A stretch of 64,000 nucleotides of DNA from Paraburkholderia silvatlantica (GCF_003096715.1 NZ_QEOL01000008.1:206428-270427), one strand, 5' to 3'. Numbered from the stretch's first letter, positions 51,700 through 60,731 are shown. Numbers and translations are program-made. Notes: generated by a model from the letters alone, not told the origin.

Positions 51700-52869
51700 G
51701 TGCCGACCTCCGTCGCGGCGATAGACGAGTCGTCGCCCGCCGCTTCCTTCCGGTACGCGTTGCGCACGTGCGAGACCATCGATGCGTTTCGTGCACTCGA
51801 ACCCCAATGGCGCGCGCTTTTATCCGGAGCCGAGGCGTATTCTCCTTTCATCAGCTTTGCCTACTGCGAGGCTGCCGTCGCGGCGGCGCTGAAGAACGGT
51901 GCGAAGGTCGAAGTCGCGACGGTGCACGGCGCGCGTGACCTTCTGGCGCTATGGCCCGTTGCAATCATGCGCAAAGGCGCGTGGCGAACGGCCCGGGCGC
52001 TGGGCTGCGGATGCGGCGAGGAATACGGCGGCCCGCTGATCGCCGACACCCGGCGCGCGGAACTCTACGATGCGGCGGTCCAGGCGGTCTTGCGGATTCA
52101 CGCCGACGTGCTCCACATTCCGATGCTGCAAAACGGCAGCACGCTGCAACATGCGCTCGACGCCGCGCCGCAGTCCTGGGTGCAGCGCGCGCTGCCGCAG
52201 CGATGGCGCGTGATGCCCGGCTATTCGATCAACCTGCGCGCCTCGCCCACGTGGAACGATTTCCTCGCAACGCGGCACGCGACGCTGCGCGCCGCGCTGC
52301 GTTCGAGCGCGAAGCGGCTGCGGCGCGAAGGCGAAGTCAGTTTTGGGTGGTGCAATAGCGCCGGGGACACCGAGCGCGTATTGAAGTGGCTATTCGCCAA
52401 CAAGCGCCAATGGGCGCTCAAGCGCGGAATCGAATCGCCCTATTTGATGGACGACCGGGTACGCGATTTCTTCATCGACCTTGCAAAGCGAACCGACCTG
52501 ACCACCCTGCCGCTCGTCGCCTATGTGCGGGTCAATGGGCAGCCGGTGGCGGCATCGGTCAATCTCGTCGGCGCACGCAGCGTCGAGTATTTGATCACCA
52601 CCTATGACGAGGCGTTCAGCGTGTTTTCGGTGGGGAACCTGTTGATCGAATACATCGCGCAATGGGCTCAGGCCCATGGCCTTGATTTCGACTTTCGGCC
52701 GCTGCATGGCGACTACAAGGTGCGTTGGGCGGATCGCGAAACAGAGCACGAATCGCGTATCGTCGTGCTCAATGCACGCGGGCGGCTCATCGAACTGGCA
52801 TTGTCGTGGGCCCAGGCCAGGCGCGTCTATCGAAAAGTCGCGACGCTTGTGATGGCGCGCCTGAAATGA
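51700..52869 (+). CDS. GNAT/FemAB-like acetyltransferase (BioF2-like, acetyltransferase 6 type)
   Basis: A 389-residue protein with the two-domain FemAB/GNAT architecture: an N-terminal GNAT-like half (RTCETIDAFRALEPQWRALLSGAEAYSPFISFAYCEAAV) and a C-terminal half with the conserved LATRHATLRAALRSSAKRLRREG, VLKWLFANKRQWALKRG, LPLVAYVRVNGQPVAASVNLVGARSVEYLITTYDEAFSVFSVGNLLIEYIAQWA, typical of exopolysaccharide-associated acyltransferases. The start is a GTG at 51700 with GAGGAG upstream. It follows the methyltransferase gene closely, suggesting a two-gene operon that modifies a glycan or cell-envelope component. No other polysaccharide genes adjoin. Confidence 0.85.
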   Translation: MPTSVAAIDESSPAASFRYALRTCETIDAFRALEPQWRALLSGAEAYSPFISFAYCEAAVAAALKNGAKVEVATVHGARDLLALWPVAIMRKGAWRTARALGCGCGEEYGGPLIADTRRAELYDAAVQAVLRIHADVLHIPMLQNGSTLQHALDAAPQSWVQRALPQRWRVMPGYSINLRASPTWNDFLATRHATLRAALRSSAKRLRREGEVSFGWCNSAGDTERVLKWLFANKRQWALKRGIESPYLMDDRVRDFFIDLAKRTDLTTLPLVAYVRVNGQPVAASVNLVGARSVEYLITTYDEAFSVFSVGNLLIEYIAQWAQAHGLDFDFRPLHGDYKVRWADRETEHESRIVVLNARGRLIELALSWAQARRVYRKVATLVMARLK

Positions 52870-52893
52870 GCCACTGGCGTACCCAGGCGCGGC

Positions 52894-54246
52894 TCACGGC
52901 CTCACCACACCGCCCTCCCCGTGCGTTTCGGTTTGCGGCGAGTCGTCGAGCGTTTCGAGCGCCGGGTTGTGAGGGAGGACGAGCGCCGCGCCCGCGCCCA
53001 CGAGCCCCGCTCCCGCAAGACATAGCAGGCCCGCGCCGAAGCCGCCCGTGCTGTCCTTGATCCAGCCCATCGCGTAGGGGCCGAAAAAGCCCGCCAGATT
53101 GCCGAGCGAATTGACGGCGGCAATGCCGCCGGCCGCGGCCGCGCCCGAAAGGAACGCGGCCGGCAGCGTCCAGATCACCGGCAGGCAACCGAAAATACCG
53201 AAGCCCGCGATGGAAAGCGCCAGCATCTTGAGCACCGGATTATCGAGTCCCGCGGCAGCCGCAATACCGGCGGCGGCAACGGCCAGCGCAAATGCGACGT
53301 GACGCTTGCGTTCAAGCCGGCGGTCGGAATGCCGCCCCCACAGCACCATCGAAACGACGCCCACCGCGTAGGGCAGCGCAGTGACGAAGCCCGTCTGCAC
53401 ATTCGTGAGGCCGAACGCCTTGACGATCTGCGGCAGGAAAAAACTTAGGCCGTAATTGGTTGCATTCGCACCGAAATAGATCAGCGCCACTGCCAGCACA
53501 CGCGGATTGATGAGCGCTTCCAGCACGCTGAACGTGCGCACTTTCTCCCGATGACGACGCTCCTGCGCCTGACGATCGACGAGCCAGCGGCGCTCGTCGT
53601 CGGCGAGCCAGCCGGCATCGGCGGGTTTGTCGGTCAGATAGAACAGCACGGCGACGGAGAGCACGACCGCGGGGATTGCCTCGATCAGGTAGACCCACTG
53701 CCAGCCCGCCAGCCCCCCTCTGCCGTCCAGCGAAAGCAGCGAGCCGGAAACCGGGCCGCCAATCACCGTCGACAAGGGAATGGCCGCCATGAAATAGCCC
53801 ACCACGCGCGCGCGGTATTTGGCGGGAAACCAGAGCGTCAGCAGAAAGATGATGCCGGGAAAGAAACCCGCCTCGGCGACGCCGAGCAAGATACGCAGTC
53901 CATAGAATACGTGCGCGTTCGACATGCCGGTGATGCGGGCGAGGTCCGGAATGAACGCCATCGCGCCCGCGATAATGCCCCACGTGAACATGATGCGCGC
54001 GATCCAGCGTCTTGCGCCGAAACGTTCGAGCAGCAGGTTCGACGGCACCTCGAAGAAGAAATAGGCAATGAAGAAGATTCCTGCGCCGAAGCCGAACGCG
54101 CTCGCGGAAAGATCGAGTGCCTTGTTCATCTGCAGTGCAGCAAAGCCGACGTTGACCCGATCGAGATACGCCACGAAATAGCAAACGATCAGGAATGGCA
54201 CGAGCCTTGCCGTCACGCGCGCCATGGTGCGGGTTTCAAGCTCCAT
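52894..54246 (-). CDS. MFS anion:cation symporter (ACS family), sugar-acid or dicarboxylate carrier
   Basis: A 450-residue, 12-helix major-facilitator protein. Seen: VPFLIVCYFVAYLDRVNVGFAALQMNKALDLSASAFGFGAGIFFIAYFFFEVPSNLLLERFGARRWIARI, the ACS signature covering TM1-2 and loop 2-3; RILLGVAEAGFFPGIIFLLTLWFP; and SHGRHSDRRLERKR-type second-half motif (MVLWGRHSDRRLERKRHV). ACS carriers import tartrate, glucarate, galactonate, phthalate and similar acids. The ATG at 54246 has GGAGAC upstream. It fits a sugar-acid lifestyle but is 18 kb from the dehydratase. Substrate unknown. Confidence 0.9.
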   Translation of the reverse strand: MELETRTMARVTARLVPFLIVCYFVAYLDRVNVGFAALQMNKALDLSASAFGFGAGIFFIAYFFFEVPSNLLLERFGARRWIARIMFTWGIIAGAMAFIPDLARITGMSNAHVFYGLRILLGVAEAGFFPGIIFLLTLWFPAKYRARVVGYFMAAIPLSTVIGGPVSGSLLSLDGRGGLAGWQWVYLIEAIPAVVLSVAVLFYLTDKPADAGWLADDERRWLVDRQAQERRHREKVRTFSVLEALINPRVLAVALIYFGANATNYGLSFFLPQIVKAFGLTNVQTGFVTALPYAVGVVSMVLWGRHSDRRLERKRHVAFALAVAAAGIAAAAGLDNPVLKMLALSIAGFGIFGCLPVIWTLPAAFLSGAAAAGGIAAVNSLGNLAGFFGPYAMGWIKDSTGGFGAGLLCLAGAGLVGAGAALVLPHNPALETLDDSPQTETHGEGGVVRP

Positions 54247-54405
54247 ATCTGTCTCCTTCGAGGCCGGCTGCGCGGCGCGATGCGCCAGCGACGTGCCGGA
54301 CCGTCCGTTTGGAATCGTTAAAGACTAGTCGCTCGCGGCGCGATACGAAAGGACGGTTCACATGGTGGGATACGGATCGGAAACGGCATCAGCATTACAG
54401 CCGAA

Positions 54406-54813
54406 TTAAAACTTCGGACACGAAAGCACCTGCATTGGCTGTGTGGTACCGCCGGGCTGCGCGCCACGGGTCGGTGTGCCCTGCGGCGGCGTCGAAACGA
54501 GGCGCACGCTGTCCGGACCGGCGTTGGCGAGTGCGTACTTCTCCTCGCTGCCTTCGGGTTGCCAGTACGCGCGAAATACGGGTCCATCGCTGAAAACGAG
54601 CAGCGTGCCGTGCGTCGCCTGTCCCGCGGTAACGAAATCGACCGGTTCGCCGCTGCGCAGTGCGAAACCGCCGGCGGCGTTTGTTCCCACGAGCTTGCCG
54701 CACGGCGGCGCGGCGTCGGGGGTGGGGGTGGGATCTGCGCCATGTGCTGGCTGGGTCGTGAGCAACACCACGCCGAAACATGACGACAACGCGAGCGTAA
54801 GAGCCGTCTTCAC
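54406..54813 (-). CDS. Secreted ~130-residue protein, unknown
   Basis: A 135-residue protein with a signal peptide (TALTLALSSCFGVVLLTTQPAHGA). The mature part has a Pro/Thr-rich linker (DPTPTPDAAPPCGKLVG), a compact beta-looking domain (FRAYWQPEGSEEKYALANAGPDSVRLVST) and a C-terminal LSCPKF with cysteine. Two cysteines could form a disulfide. The frame extends upstream without a signal, so I chose the GTG at 54813, which begins the signal peptide and has GAGG before it. No family recognised. Confidence 0.6.
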   Translation of the reverse strand: MKTALTLALSSCFGVVLLTTQPAHGADPTPTPDAAPPCGKLVGTNAAGGFALRSGEPVDFVTAGQATHGTLLVFSDGPVFRAYWQPEGSEEKYALANAGPDSVRLVSTPPQGTPTRGAQPGGTTQPMQVLSCPKF

Positions 54814-54922
54814 GCGCAACCTCGTGAACTCGTCATCGGTTGTTGCGGGGGACGCAAACCGCATTCCCGCGTGCGGAAGATACGAACGGGCGGCGCAGCG
54901 CCGACCACCGGGACGGCAAGCG

Positions 54923-55153
54923 TTAAACGTCGCCGGAATCCTTGCCGAGCGTGTTGATATCGATCTCGAGGGCGCGGCAGACATCGCGCACGAACTCATC
55001 CATGGCAGCCGTGCATTCGGGGCTCCCCGCCGGGAAGTCCTCGGGGTTCTTCTTGCCTTGCGCGCGGCGGATGACGCGAATGCTCGCCTCGAGCGCGCGA
55101 GCCTCTGCCCAGATCGGAGGTTTGTCGGGATAGTCGGGATGTTTGCGCGCCAT
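54923..55153 (-). CDS. Small uncharacterised cytoplasmic protein
   Basis: A 76-residue hydrophilic protein (MARKHPDYPDKPPIWAEARALEASIRVIRRAQGKKN, ending DEFVRDVCRALEIDINTLGKDSGDV). The C-terminal half is amphipathic and acidic. It is not recognised. The ATG at 55153 (CAT at 55151) has weak purines upstream. It lies 109 bp upstream of the secreted protein gene, same strand. Real or not, it is too small to assign. Confidence 0.5.
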   Translation of the reverse strand: MARKHPDYPDKPPIWAEARALEASIRVIRRAQGKKNPEDFPAGSPECTAAMDEFVRDVCRALEIDINTLGKDSGDV

Positions 55154-55361
55154 GGCCGGTATTTCGGCAACGGCCAAGCGAACTTTAGGCCGGGGCAGCG
55201 AGCGAACACCAGGACCCCGCTGCAACACGCACCGTCACCACCCGACGGTCAACGATGAAAATTACGCGCGTTGCCTCCAGAAATAATGCAAGCGGTCGTA
55301 AACAGACGTATTCCATTTCGTTCCCGGCTGTTGCAACGGGACCGCACCGACTCGCAATACC

Positions 55362-57308
55362 ATGTTCAACGTTCTGGCCCAGTATTGGGGAACGATTCGG
55401 CGCACTTTCCTCGCCGGAAACAGCGCAGCCCTGAAGCTGGCGCAGTTGCGCGTGATGATCTATCAGCTTCCCATGATGTATGGGCTGCTGGTCGTCAACA
55501 CGTGGGGCGTGGTGCTGCCCCACGAGAACGAGATTCCCGTATGGCAAGGCGTGATCTGTCCGCTCGTGCTCACTGGATTTTGCTTTGTTCGCGTCGTCTC
55601 CTGGTTGCGGCTCTCCAGGATCCGTGTGAGTGCGGAAGATGCGGTCGCGATCCTGCGCAAATCCGACAGGCTCGCCTGGGTCTTCTCCATTTCGTTCACG
55701 GCATGGTCGCTCTCCCTGCTACCTCATGGCGGCGCGGCATTCAAGCTTCATGTCGCCTTTTACATGGCCATCACGGTCGTCGGCGTCATCTTTTGCCTGA
55801 TGAACGTCGTCAAGGCAGCGTTCACCGTCACTGCCATTGTCAACGGCGCGCTCGTCATCACGTTCCTGAGTTCGGGAAATGGTGTATTTCAGGCGATCGC
55901 CATCGATACGTCGCTGGTTTCGCTGGCAATGCTGGTCGTCGCATTCACGCATTTCAAGAACTTCTCGGATCTCGTTGCCACGCAAGCCGAAAACAAGCGC
56001 CTCGCGAATATCGACAGTCTCACGAATCTCCCTAACCGGCGGGCCTTTTTCACTTCGCTCGACAGGCATTTCGATGCTGCCATGGCATCGGGTGGACGGC
56101 TCGCGGTCGGCCTTGTCGATCTCGACGGCTTCAAGTCCGTCAACGACATTCACGGCCACTCGCTGGGCGACCACGTGCTGGCCGAAGTCGCGTCGCGCCT
56201 CGCCGGCGCGGCGCGCGGCACAACTACGCTTGCGCGGCTGGGCGGCGACGAATTCGGCATCATCGTCACGGACGACTGCGCGGATGCCGGCCTCTCGCAA
56301 CTCGGCCGCACCCTCTGCGATGTTTTTCAAACTCCCATACTGGTCGGCGAGATTTCCGTTCGTCTCGGGGCGACGATCGGCTTCTCCACCTATCCGCACA
56401 TTTCACGAAACAAGGCGGACTTGTTCGAAACGGCAGACTACGCGCTTTACGAAGGCAAGCGACGCTCGCGCGGTTCGGTGACCATCTTTTCGGAGACGCA
56501 CCGCAACGCCATCATTCGCGAGTCGCGGATTGCCCAGGCGCTGCGCGCCCCCGATCTCGCCAGCGAACTCGACCTCGCCTTCCAGCCGATCTACTCGCTC
56601 GAGCGCCAGCGCACCGTCGGCTTCGAAGCCCTGGCGCGCTGGCGAAGCGCGTTGCTCGGCACGGTCCCGCCCGGTGAATTCATTCCTGCCGCGGAGCGCA
56701 ACGGCGTCATCAACAGCCTGACCCTCTCGCTGTTTGCCAAGGCGCTGGCCTGCGCGAAGCAATGGCCAGCGCATATCCGCTTGTCCTTCAACCTCTCCGC
56801 GCATGATTTCGCCAGTGAACCCGCCATGAAAGAGTTGGCCCGGTGCATCGTCAGCAGCGGCATCGACCCGGCACGGCTCGACTTCGAGATCACCGAAACC
56901 GCGATGGCCAAAGACTTCGAGCAGGTCCAGAAAGCGGCCAAGGTCCTGCGCGCGCTGGGTTGCGGTTTGTCAGTCGACGATTTCGGCACCGGCTATTCGA
57001 GCCTCTCGTACCTGTGCAAACTTCCGCTCACGCGCCTGAAGATCGACAGGACGTTCGTAAGCGGTCTCAAGGAGCGCACGACGGCGTTCACCGTGGTTCG
57101 CACGCTGCTCAATCTCAGCCGGCAGATGTCGCTCGACTGCATCGTCGAAGGCGTGGAAACGGCCGCCGAACTGCAAACGGTCGCGGCGCTCGGTGCAACG
57201 CTCATTCAGGGCTACTACTGTTCCCGCCCGATGGAAGCTTCAGCAGTGGCGGCTTTTCTGGAGTGCGAAAGTGAGGGCGAAGCGATGGCTCGCCCGGCGG
57301 GGGAATGA
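55362..57308 (+). CDS. Membrane GGDEF-EAL cyclic-di-GMP protein
   Basis: A 648-residue protein with five to six N-terminal membrane helices (residues ~30-215), a GGDEF domain (NIDSLTNLPNRRAFF; GGDEF at 294-298) and an EAL domain (FEALARW, E422-A-L; ITETAMA; DDFGTGYSSLSYLCKLPLTRLKIDRTFV). Both catalytic motifs are intact, including the EAL metal and lysine residues, so it could make and/or degrade c-di-GMP; the net activity cannot be told. The RxxD inhibitory site is not visible before GGDEF. The N-terminal sensor is novel to me. Monocistronic. Confidence 0.93.
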   Translation: MFNVLAQYWGTIRRTFLAGNSAALKLAQLRVMIYQLPMMYGLLVVNTWGVVLPHENEIPVWQGVICPLVLTGFCFVRVVSWLRLSRIRVSAEDAVAILRKSDRLAWVFSISFTAWSLSLLPHGGAAFKLHVAFYMAITVVGVIFCLMNVVKAAFTVTAIVNGALVITFLSSGNGVFQAIAIDTSLVSLAMLVVAFTHFKNFSDLVATQAENKRLANIDSLTNLPNRRAFFTSLDRHFDAAMASGGRLAVGLVDLDGFKSVNDIHGHSLGDHVLAEVASRLAGAARGTTTLARLGGDEFGIIVTDDCADAGLSQLGRTLCDVFQTPILVGEISVRLGATIGFSTYPHISRNKADLFETADYALYEGKRRSRGSVTIFSETHRNAIIRESRIAQALRAPDLASELDLAFQPIYSLERQRTVGFEALARWRSALLGTVPPGEFIPAAERNGVINSLTLSLFAKALACAKQWPAHIRLSFNLSAHDFASEPAMKELARCIVSSGIDPARLDFEITETAMAKDFEQVQKAAKVLRALGCGLSVDDFGTGYSSLSYLCKLPLTRLKIDRTFVSGLKERTTAFTVVRTLLNLSRQMSLDCIVEGVETAAELQTVAALGATLIQGYYCSRPMEASAVAAFLECESEGEAMARPAGE

Positions 57309-57322
57309 CGAGTGAGCATCGC

Positions 57323-57736
57323 TTAGCCGGTTAACGCGCCGAGGCAGCGGCCACACGAACGCGCCTGGCCGAGCCGCAGGCGCCCGGCGCTCACTGTCAC
57401 CTCATTGCCGCAATCGCACCGGCAAACCCACTTGCCATCGCCGGCATAACGATCCGTCGTCAGCTGGCCGAACACCTCGCCGCCTTTCAGCGCAGGCGAG
57501 CCCGGCCGGGACCGCCACACGCGGCGCTGCTCACCGCAGCCACAATCGCGCGTCTGGCCGCCCTCCACCGCATCCAGCGCGGCCGTGACGTGGGCGCCGC
57601 ACCGGCACCGCCAGAGCCACACGCCAGCGCCGCGATATTGAAGCGCGACGAGATCGCCGAAGGCGCGGCCGCAAACGTCGCGATACGGCGGAAACGGCCA
57701 TTCAGGCGGCAAAGGAGGACGGATTCGCTGGTTCAC
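57323..57736 (-). CDS. Cysteine-rich zinc-ribbon-like protein with repeated CxCG motifs
   Basis: A 137-residue protein with two similar Cys-rich segments: VWLWRCRCGAHVTAALDAVEGGQTRDCGCGEQ and KWVCRCDCGNEVTVSAGRLRLGQARSCGRCLGALTG. Each shows W-x-CRC-x-CG, then CG/CGxC at the end, so two zinc-binding ribbons are likely. Between them lies GEVFGQLTTDRYAG. Such WxCxCxCGxxxxVxxxxLxxGxxxSCGC modules are common in phage and mobile-element proteins. The start is a GTG at 57736. It lies convergent to the GGDEF-EAL gene, 14 bp past its stop. Function unknown, nucleic-acid binding is plausible. Confidence 0.72.
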   Translation of the reverse strand: MNQRIRPPLPPEWPFPPYRDVCGRAFGDLVALQYRGAGVWLWRCRCGAHVTAALDAVEGGQTRDCGCGEQRRVWRSRPGSPALKGGEVFGQLTTDRYAGDGKWVCRCDCGNEVTVSAGRLRLGQARSCGRCLGALTG

Positions 57737-57976
57737 GGCAGGTAAATGGGATTCGGCGTCCCGGTCTCAAGGGCGTGCGCGCGTCTTCGACAGGCAGGCG
57801 CGCTGTCCGGCAAAGAGGGCCGGATCATCGCCTCGTTACGGGGCTATCTGCGTATTTTGGCATCGCACGTCACGAATGATAAATCGTGAACGTTCTGGCA
57901 GGAGCTCCGCGGGCAATTCGTTCGATGCGCAAGGCGTGGGCGGTGACGTATCGCGCCAGCTGATGCGCGATTCGGG

Positions 57977-58237
57977 TTACAGCGTCTGAGTTTCCGACTG
58001 CGCGCAAGCGAACTGAACCGCATCGGTACTGAACACGGCCCGAACCAGTTTGGTTGACCCGGACGACTCGAACCATGCACAGGAAAGCTGCGGACCAAAT
58101 GCCGTCGGCACGACCTGGTTTACCGTCATCAACGGCCCGCCTGAACACAGGCGCACCGTCCTGCCTTTAAATCGCGCGGCGACCGAACTCAACGTCTCGG
58201 AGCGCGAATCCCTGTGAATCGTACACACTGCGGACAT
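57977..58237 (-). CDS. DUF2158/YodC-like small protein
   Basis: An 86-residue protein whose second half is a small beta-barrel of the DUF2158 kind: RFKGRTVRLCSGGPLMTVNQVVPTAFGPQLSCAWFESSGSTKLVRAVFSTDAVQF. The GGPLMTV and CxWF motifs are diagnostic. The N-terminal ~20 residues precede the domain. The ATG at 58237 has GGGAGGGGA upstream. It lies 140 bp downstream of the membrane-protein gene, same strand. Function of the family is unknown. Confidence 0.72.
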   Translation of the reverse strand: MSAVCTIHRDSRSETLSSVAARFKGRTVRLCSGGPLMTVNQVVPTAFGPQLSCAWFESSGSTKLVRAVFSTDAVQFACAQSETQTL

Positions 58238-58377
58238 GTCCCCTCCCGGATTCTCGCGACTCGCTGATGAAGCGTCCCCGCTCTCGCCAACGACTGGAAC
58301 CCGTATATTCGCCCTTGTCCGCATGCGCTGAATATAAGGTTTTCGCCTTCGTATCGGAACAAATTCGACATCGGAAG

Positions 58378-59223
58378 TCATTCGTGGACATCCTGTCCGC
58401 ACGACGCACTGCGTGCCGGCAAACGGGCGTCCACCGACTCCCGGCGCAGCCTGCGGCGCTCCAGCGCGTTGCGCAACTGGCCGAGGAACAGCGTGCCGGC
58501 AACCAGGACGAGATAGAGCGTAACGAGATCGCGGCGTGCGCCGTTGAGGGCGGCTTGATGGACGGCGAGCGCGGCATCGACAGGCGGAAGCAGGTGGCTC
58601 TCCCCCTCGACGGCTCGCATCATGTGGATGAAGCCCGCTGCGGAAAGCAGCGGCAACAGGACGAAGACGGTCAGCAGCGCCAGCCGCATGCGACGCGCCC
58701 ATGCGTGGTGGCGCAACCGGAACCACAGCCCGAGGCATCCGTGTATCCAGCCGGGCGCCAGCAGCGCGAGTTGCAGGCCTTGCGTGCCGCTCGCGAGCAG
58801 CACGACGATGACACGCTCGTAGTTGGGTTCGAAACCATAGAGCGATGACGCAAGCCGGGTCGTCACCGCATGGCGGATCAGCAGGAGCGGCAGGCTGAGC
58901 CCTGCCCACAGGCGGATCCATTCCGCGGGGGGCAGTGCCCAGTGGCGCCGCCCGTAAATCGTGTGCAATGCCAGCGCGAAATGCACCGACGCGGCGCCAT
59001 ACAGCGCAATCGTGCCAGGCGTGCTGCGCCAAAGCCGCAGCGCGAGTACGAGACCGCGTCCGGCAAGCTCGAGCGACCCGATGCCGAGCGCGTGATTGAC
59101 CAGATGCAGAAAGAGATACGTCAGCATCACGAGGCCCGACGTGAGTTGAAGCCTGCGCATCAAGAATTGAATGCTGATTTTCGCTTCGCGCGAGCGGCGA
59201 CGGGTCATGCCGACGATGTCCAT
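58378..59223 (-). CDS. SdhC-like heme-membrane domain of adenylate-cyclase type, without catalytic domain
   Basis: A 281-residue integral membrane protein. Seen: LTSGLVMLTYLFLHLVNHALGIGSLELAGRGLVLALRLWRSTPGTIALYGAASVHFALALHTIYGRRHWALPPAEWIRLWAGLSLPLLLIRHAVTTRLASSLYG, which matches the transmembrane sensor part found at the N-terminus of a class of adenylate/guanylate cyclases (related to succinate-dehydrogenase cytochrome b), with the conserved His pairs likely to ligand heme. The normal cyclase domain (and, in many, a 2Fe-2S domain) is absent: the protein ends RSASCGQDVHE after the last helix. Start uncertain (59208-59274; ATG at 59223 used). It is divergent from a Tat metallophosphoesterase. 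Confidence 0.78.
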   Translation of the reverse strand: MDIVGMTRRRSREAKISIQFLMRRLQLTSGLVMLTYLFLHLVNHALGIGSLELAGRGLVLALRLWRSTPGTIALYGAASVHFALALHTIYGRRHWALPPAEWIRLWAGLSLPLLLIRHAVTTRLASSLYGFEPNYERVIVVLLASGTQGLQLALLAPGWIHGCLGLWFRLRHHAWARRMRLALLTVFVLLPLLSAAGFIHMMRAVEGESHLLPPVDAALAVHQAALNGARRDLVTLYLVLVAGTLFLGQLRNALERRRLRRESVDARLPARSASCGQDVHE

Positions 59224-59412
59224 ATTGGTTTCCGCCATTTCGTGTGCCACGCCTGCCATACCGCGAACGCACACCGGTTATTCCCGTGCCCGGCCAGCGC
59301 AAAAATTCGGGAATAAAACAGCTGCTCTCGCGGTATTGCACGTGAAGCCCGCCCTGGAGGCGCTCCGTGTTGCACCGGCGGTCGACTTCCTGAACCCAGT
59401 CGAGAGGACATC

Positions 59413-60348
59413 ATGTCGTCAGATCTTCCTTCCCAACCGTCACGCCGCAATGCCCTGAAATGCCTCGCCTTTGGTGGTGCCGGCACCGTGTTCGTTCTGG
59501 CCGGAGGCGTCCTCGCGCCCGTGGAGCTGGCGCTGGCGGCGAGCTCCAAAGAAAACGCCGGTATTCCGCTCTTTCTGCAGATCAGCGACTCGCATATTGG
59601 CTTCAACAAGGAAGCCAATCCCGATGTCGCGGGCACGCTCAAACAGACAATCGACTATGTCAACGCCATGCCCGTCAAACCCGCCCTGGCGATTCACACG
59701 GGAGATATCACCCATCTCTCCAAACCTGAGGAATTCGATCTGGCGGCGCAATTGCTGTCCGGCCTCAACATAACGGAGTTGCATACCACGCCCGGCGAAC
59801 ACGATGTAACCGACGGCCCGCAAGGCGAATACTTCAAGCGTTTCGGCAAGGCATCGGACAACCGCGGCTATTACAGCTTCGACCACAACGGCGTGCACTT
59901 CATCGCACTCGTCAACGTCATGCATTTCAAGCCGAACGGGCTGGGAAACCTGGGCGAGGACCAACTCGCCTGGCTGGAAAACGATCTGAAGGGCCGCACG
60001 TCGAGCACGCCGATCGTCGTGTTTACGCACATGCCGATGTGGACGATCTATGAACCATGGGGCTGGGGCACCGGCGATGCCGGCCAGGCAATGGATTATC
60101 TAAAGCGCTTCGGCTCGGTGACCGTGCTCAATGGCCATATTCATCAGATCGTTTCCAAGGTGGAGGGCAATATCACGTTCCACACGGCGCGCTCGACGGC
60201 CTATCCGCAACCGACGGCCGGCGACGGCCCGGGACCCGGGCCGCTCAAGGTCGCAAGCGATCAGTTGCCGAAGATGCTTGGCGTAACCAGTATCCGTATC
60301 ACGCGCCACCCCCTCGCGGCGACGCTTTCCGACACGTCCCTCGCCTGA
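59413..60348 (+). CDS. Tat-exported metallophosphoesterase
   Basis: A 311-residue calcineurin-like phosphoesterase. Seen: a Tat-type signal (SRRNALKCLAFGGAGTVFVLAGGVLA), then the metal-binding motifs LQISDSHIGFN (D-x-H), HTGDITHL (GD), TTPGEHDVTD (in place of the usual GNHD), FTHMPMW and LNGHIHQIV (GHxH). The catalytic histidine and metal ligands are present; the Asn of GNHD is Glu here. It should hydrolyse phosphomono- or diesters in the periplasm. AGAGGA precedes the ATG. The next gene starts 35 bp after the stop and encodes a cupredoxin. Substrate unknown. Confidence 0.88.
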   Translation: MSSDLPSQPSRRNALKCLAFGGAGTVFVLAGGVLAPVELALAASSKENAGIPLFLQISDSHIGFNKEANPDVAGTLKQTIDYVNAMPVKPALAIHTGDITHLSKPEEFDLAAQLLSGLNITELHTTPGEHDVTDGPQGEYFKRFGKASDNRGYYSFDHNGVHFIALVNVMHFKPNGLGNLGEDQLAWLENDLKGRTSSTPIVVFTHMPMWTIYEPWGWGTGDAGQAMDYLKRFGSVTVLNGHIHQIVSKVEGNITFHTARSTAYPQPTAGDGPGPGPLKVASDQLPKMLGVTSIRITRHPLAATLSDTSLA

Positions 60349-60383
60349 CCTTGCGTCTTGCTCACTGAACAAGGATCCGAGCC

Positions 60384-60731
60384 ATGCTCTCCATTCACTA
60401 TCGTCGCGCGTTCGCCCTCTTCTACGGGATCGGGATACTCATGGCGGGGGCGACCTTTGGTTTGTCTGCCGCGCAGGCGCAGGAGCCCAATCAGATCGTC
60501 ATCAAGAACTTCATGTTTTCGCCGATGGCCCTCACGGTCAAGGCGGGCACCACGGTGACATGGAAAAATATGGACGGCGAACCGCATACTGTCGTCAACG
60601 ATGCGGGCGTCTTTCACTCCGCCGCGCTCGACCAGAACGATACGTATCAGTTCAAGTTCGACAAGCCGGGGGTATACAAGGTGTTCTGCGGTATTCACCC
60701 GTATATGAAGGCCACCATCACGGTGCAGTAG
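60384..60731 (+). CDS. Periplasmic cupredoxin (plastocyanin/amicyanin-like)
   Basis: A 115-residue copper protein with a signal peptide (LMAGATFGLSAAQAQE). The type 1 copper ligands are all visible: His68 (GEPHTVVND), Cys102, His105 and Met108 (KVFCGIHPYMKATI). The loop C-x-x-H-x-x-M is typical of amicyanin-type proteins. It carries single electrons in the periplasm. AAGGA lies before the ATG. It follows the metallophosphoesterase by 35 bp and is probably in its operon. Partner enzymes are not identified here. Confidence 0.93.
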   Translation: MLSIHYRRAFALFYGIGILMAGATFGLSAAQAQEPNQIVIKNFMFSPMALTVKAGTTVTWKNMDGEPHTVVNDAGVFHSAALDQNDTYQFKFDKPGVYKVFCGIHPYMKATITVQ

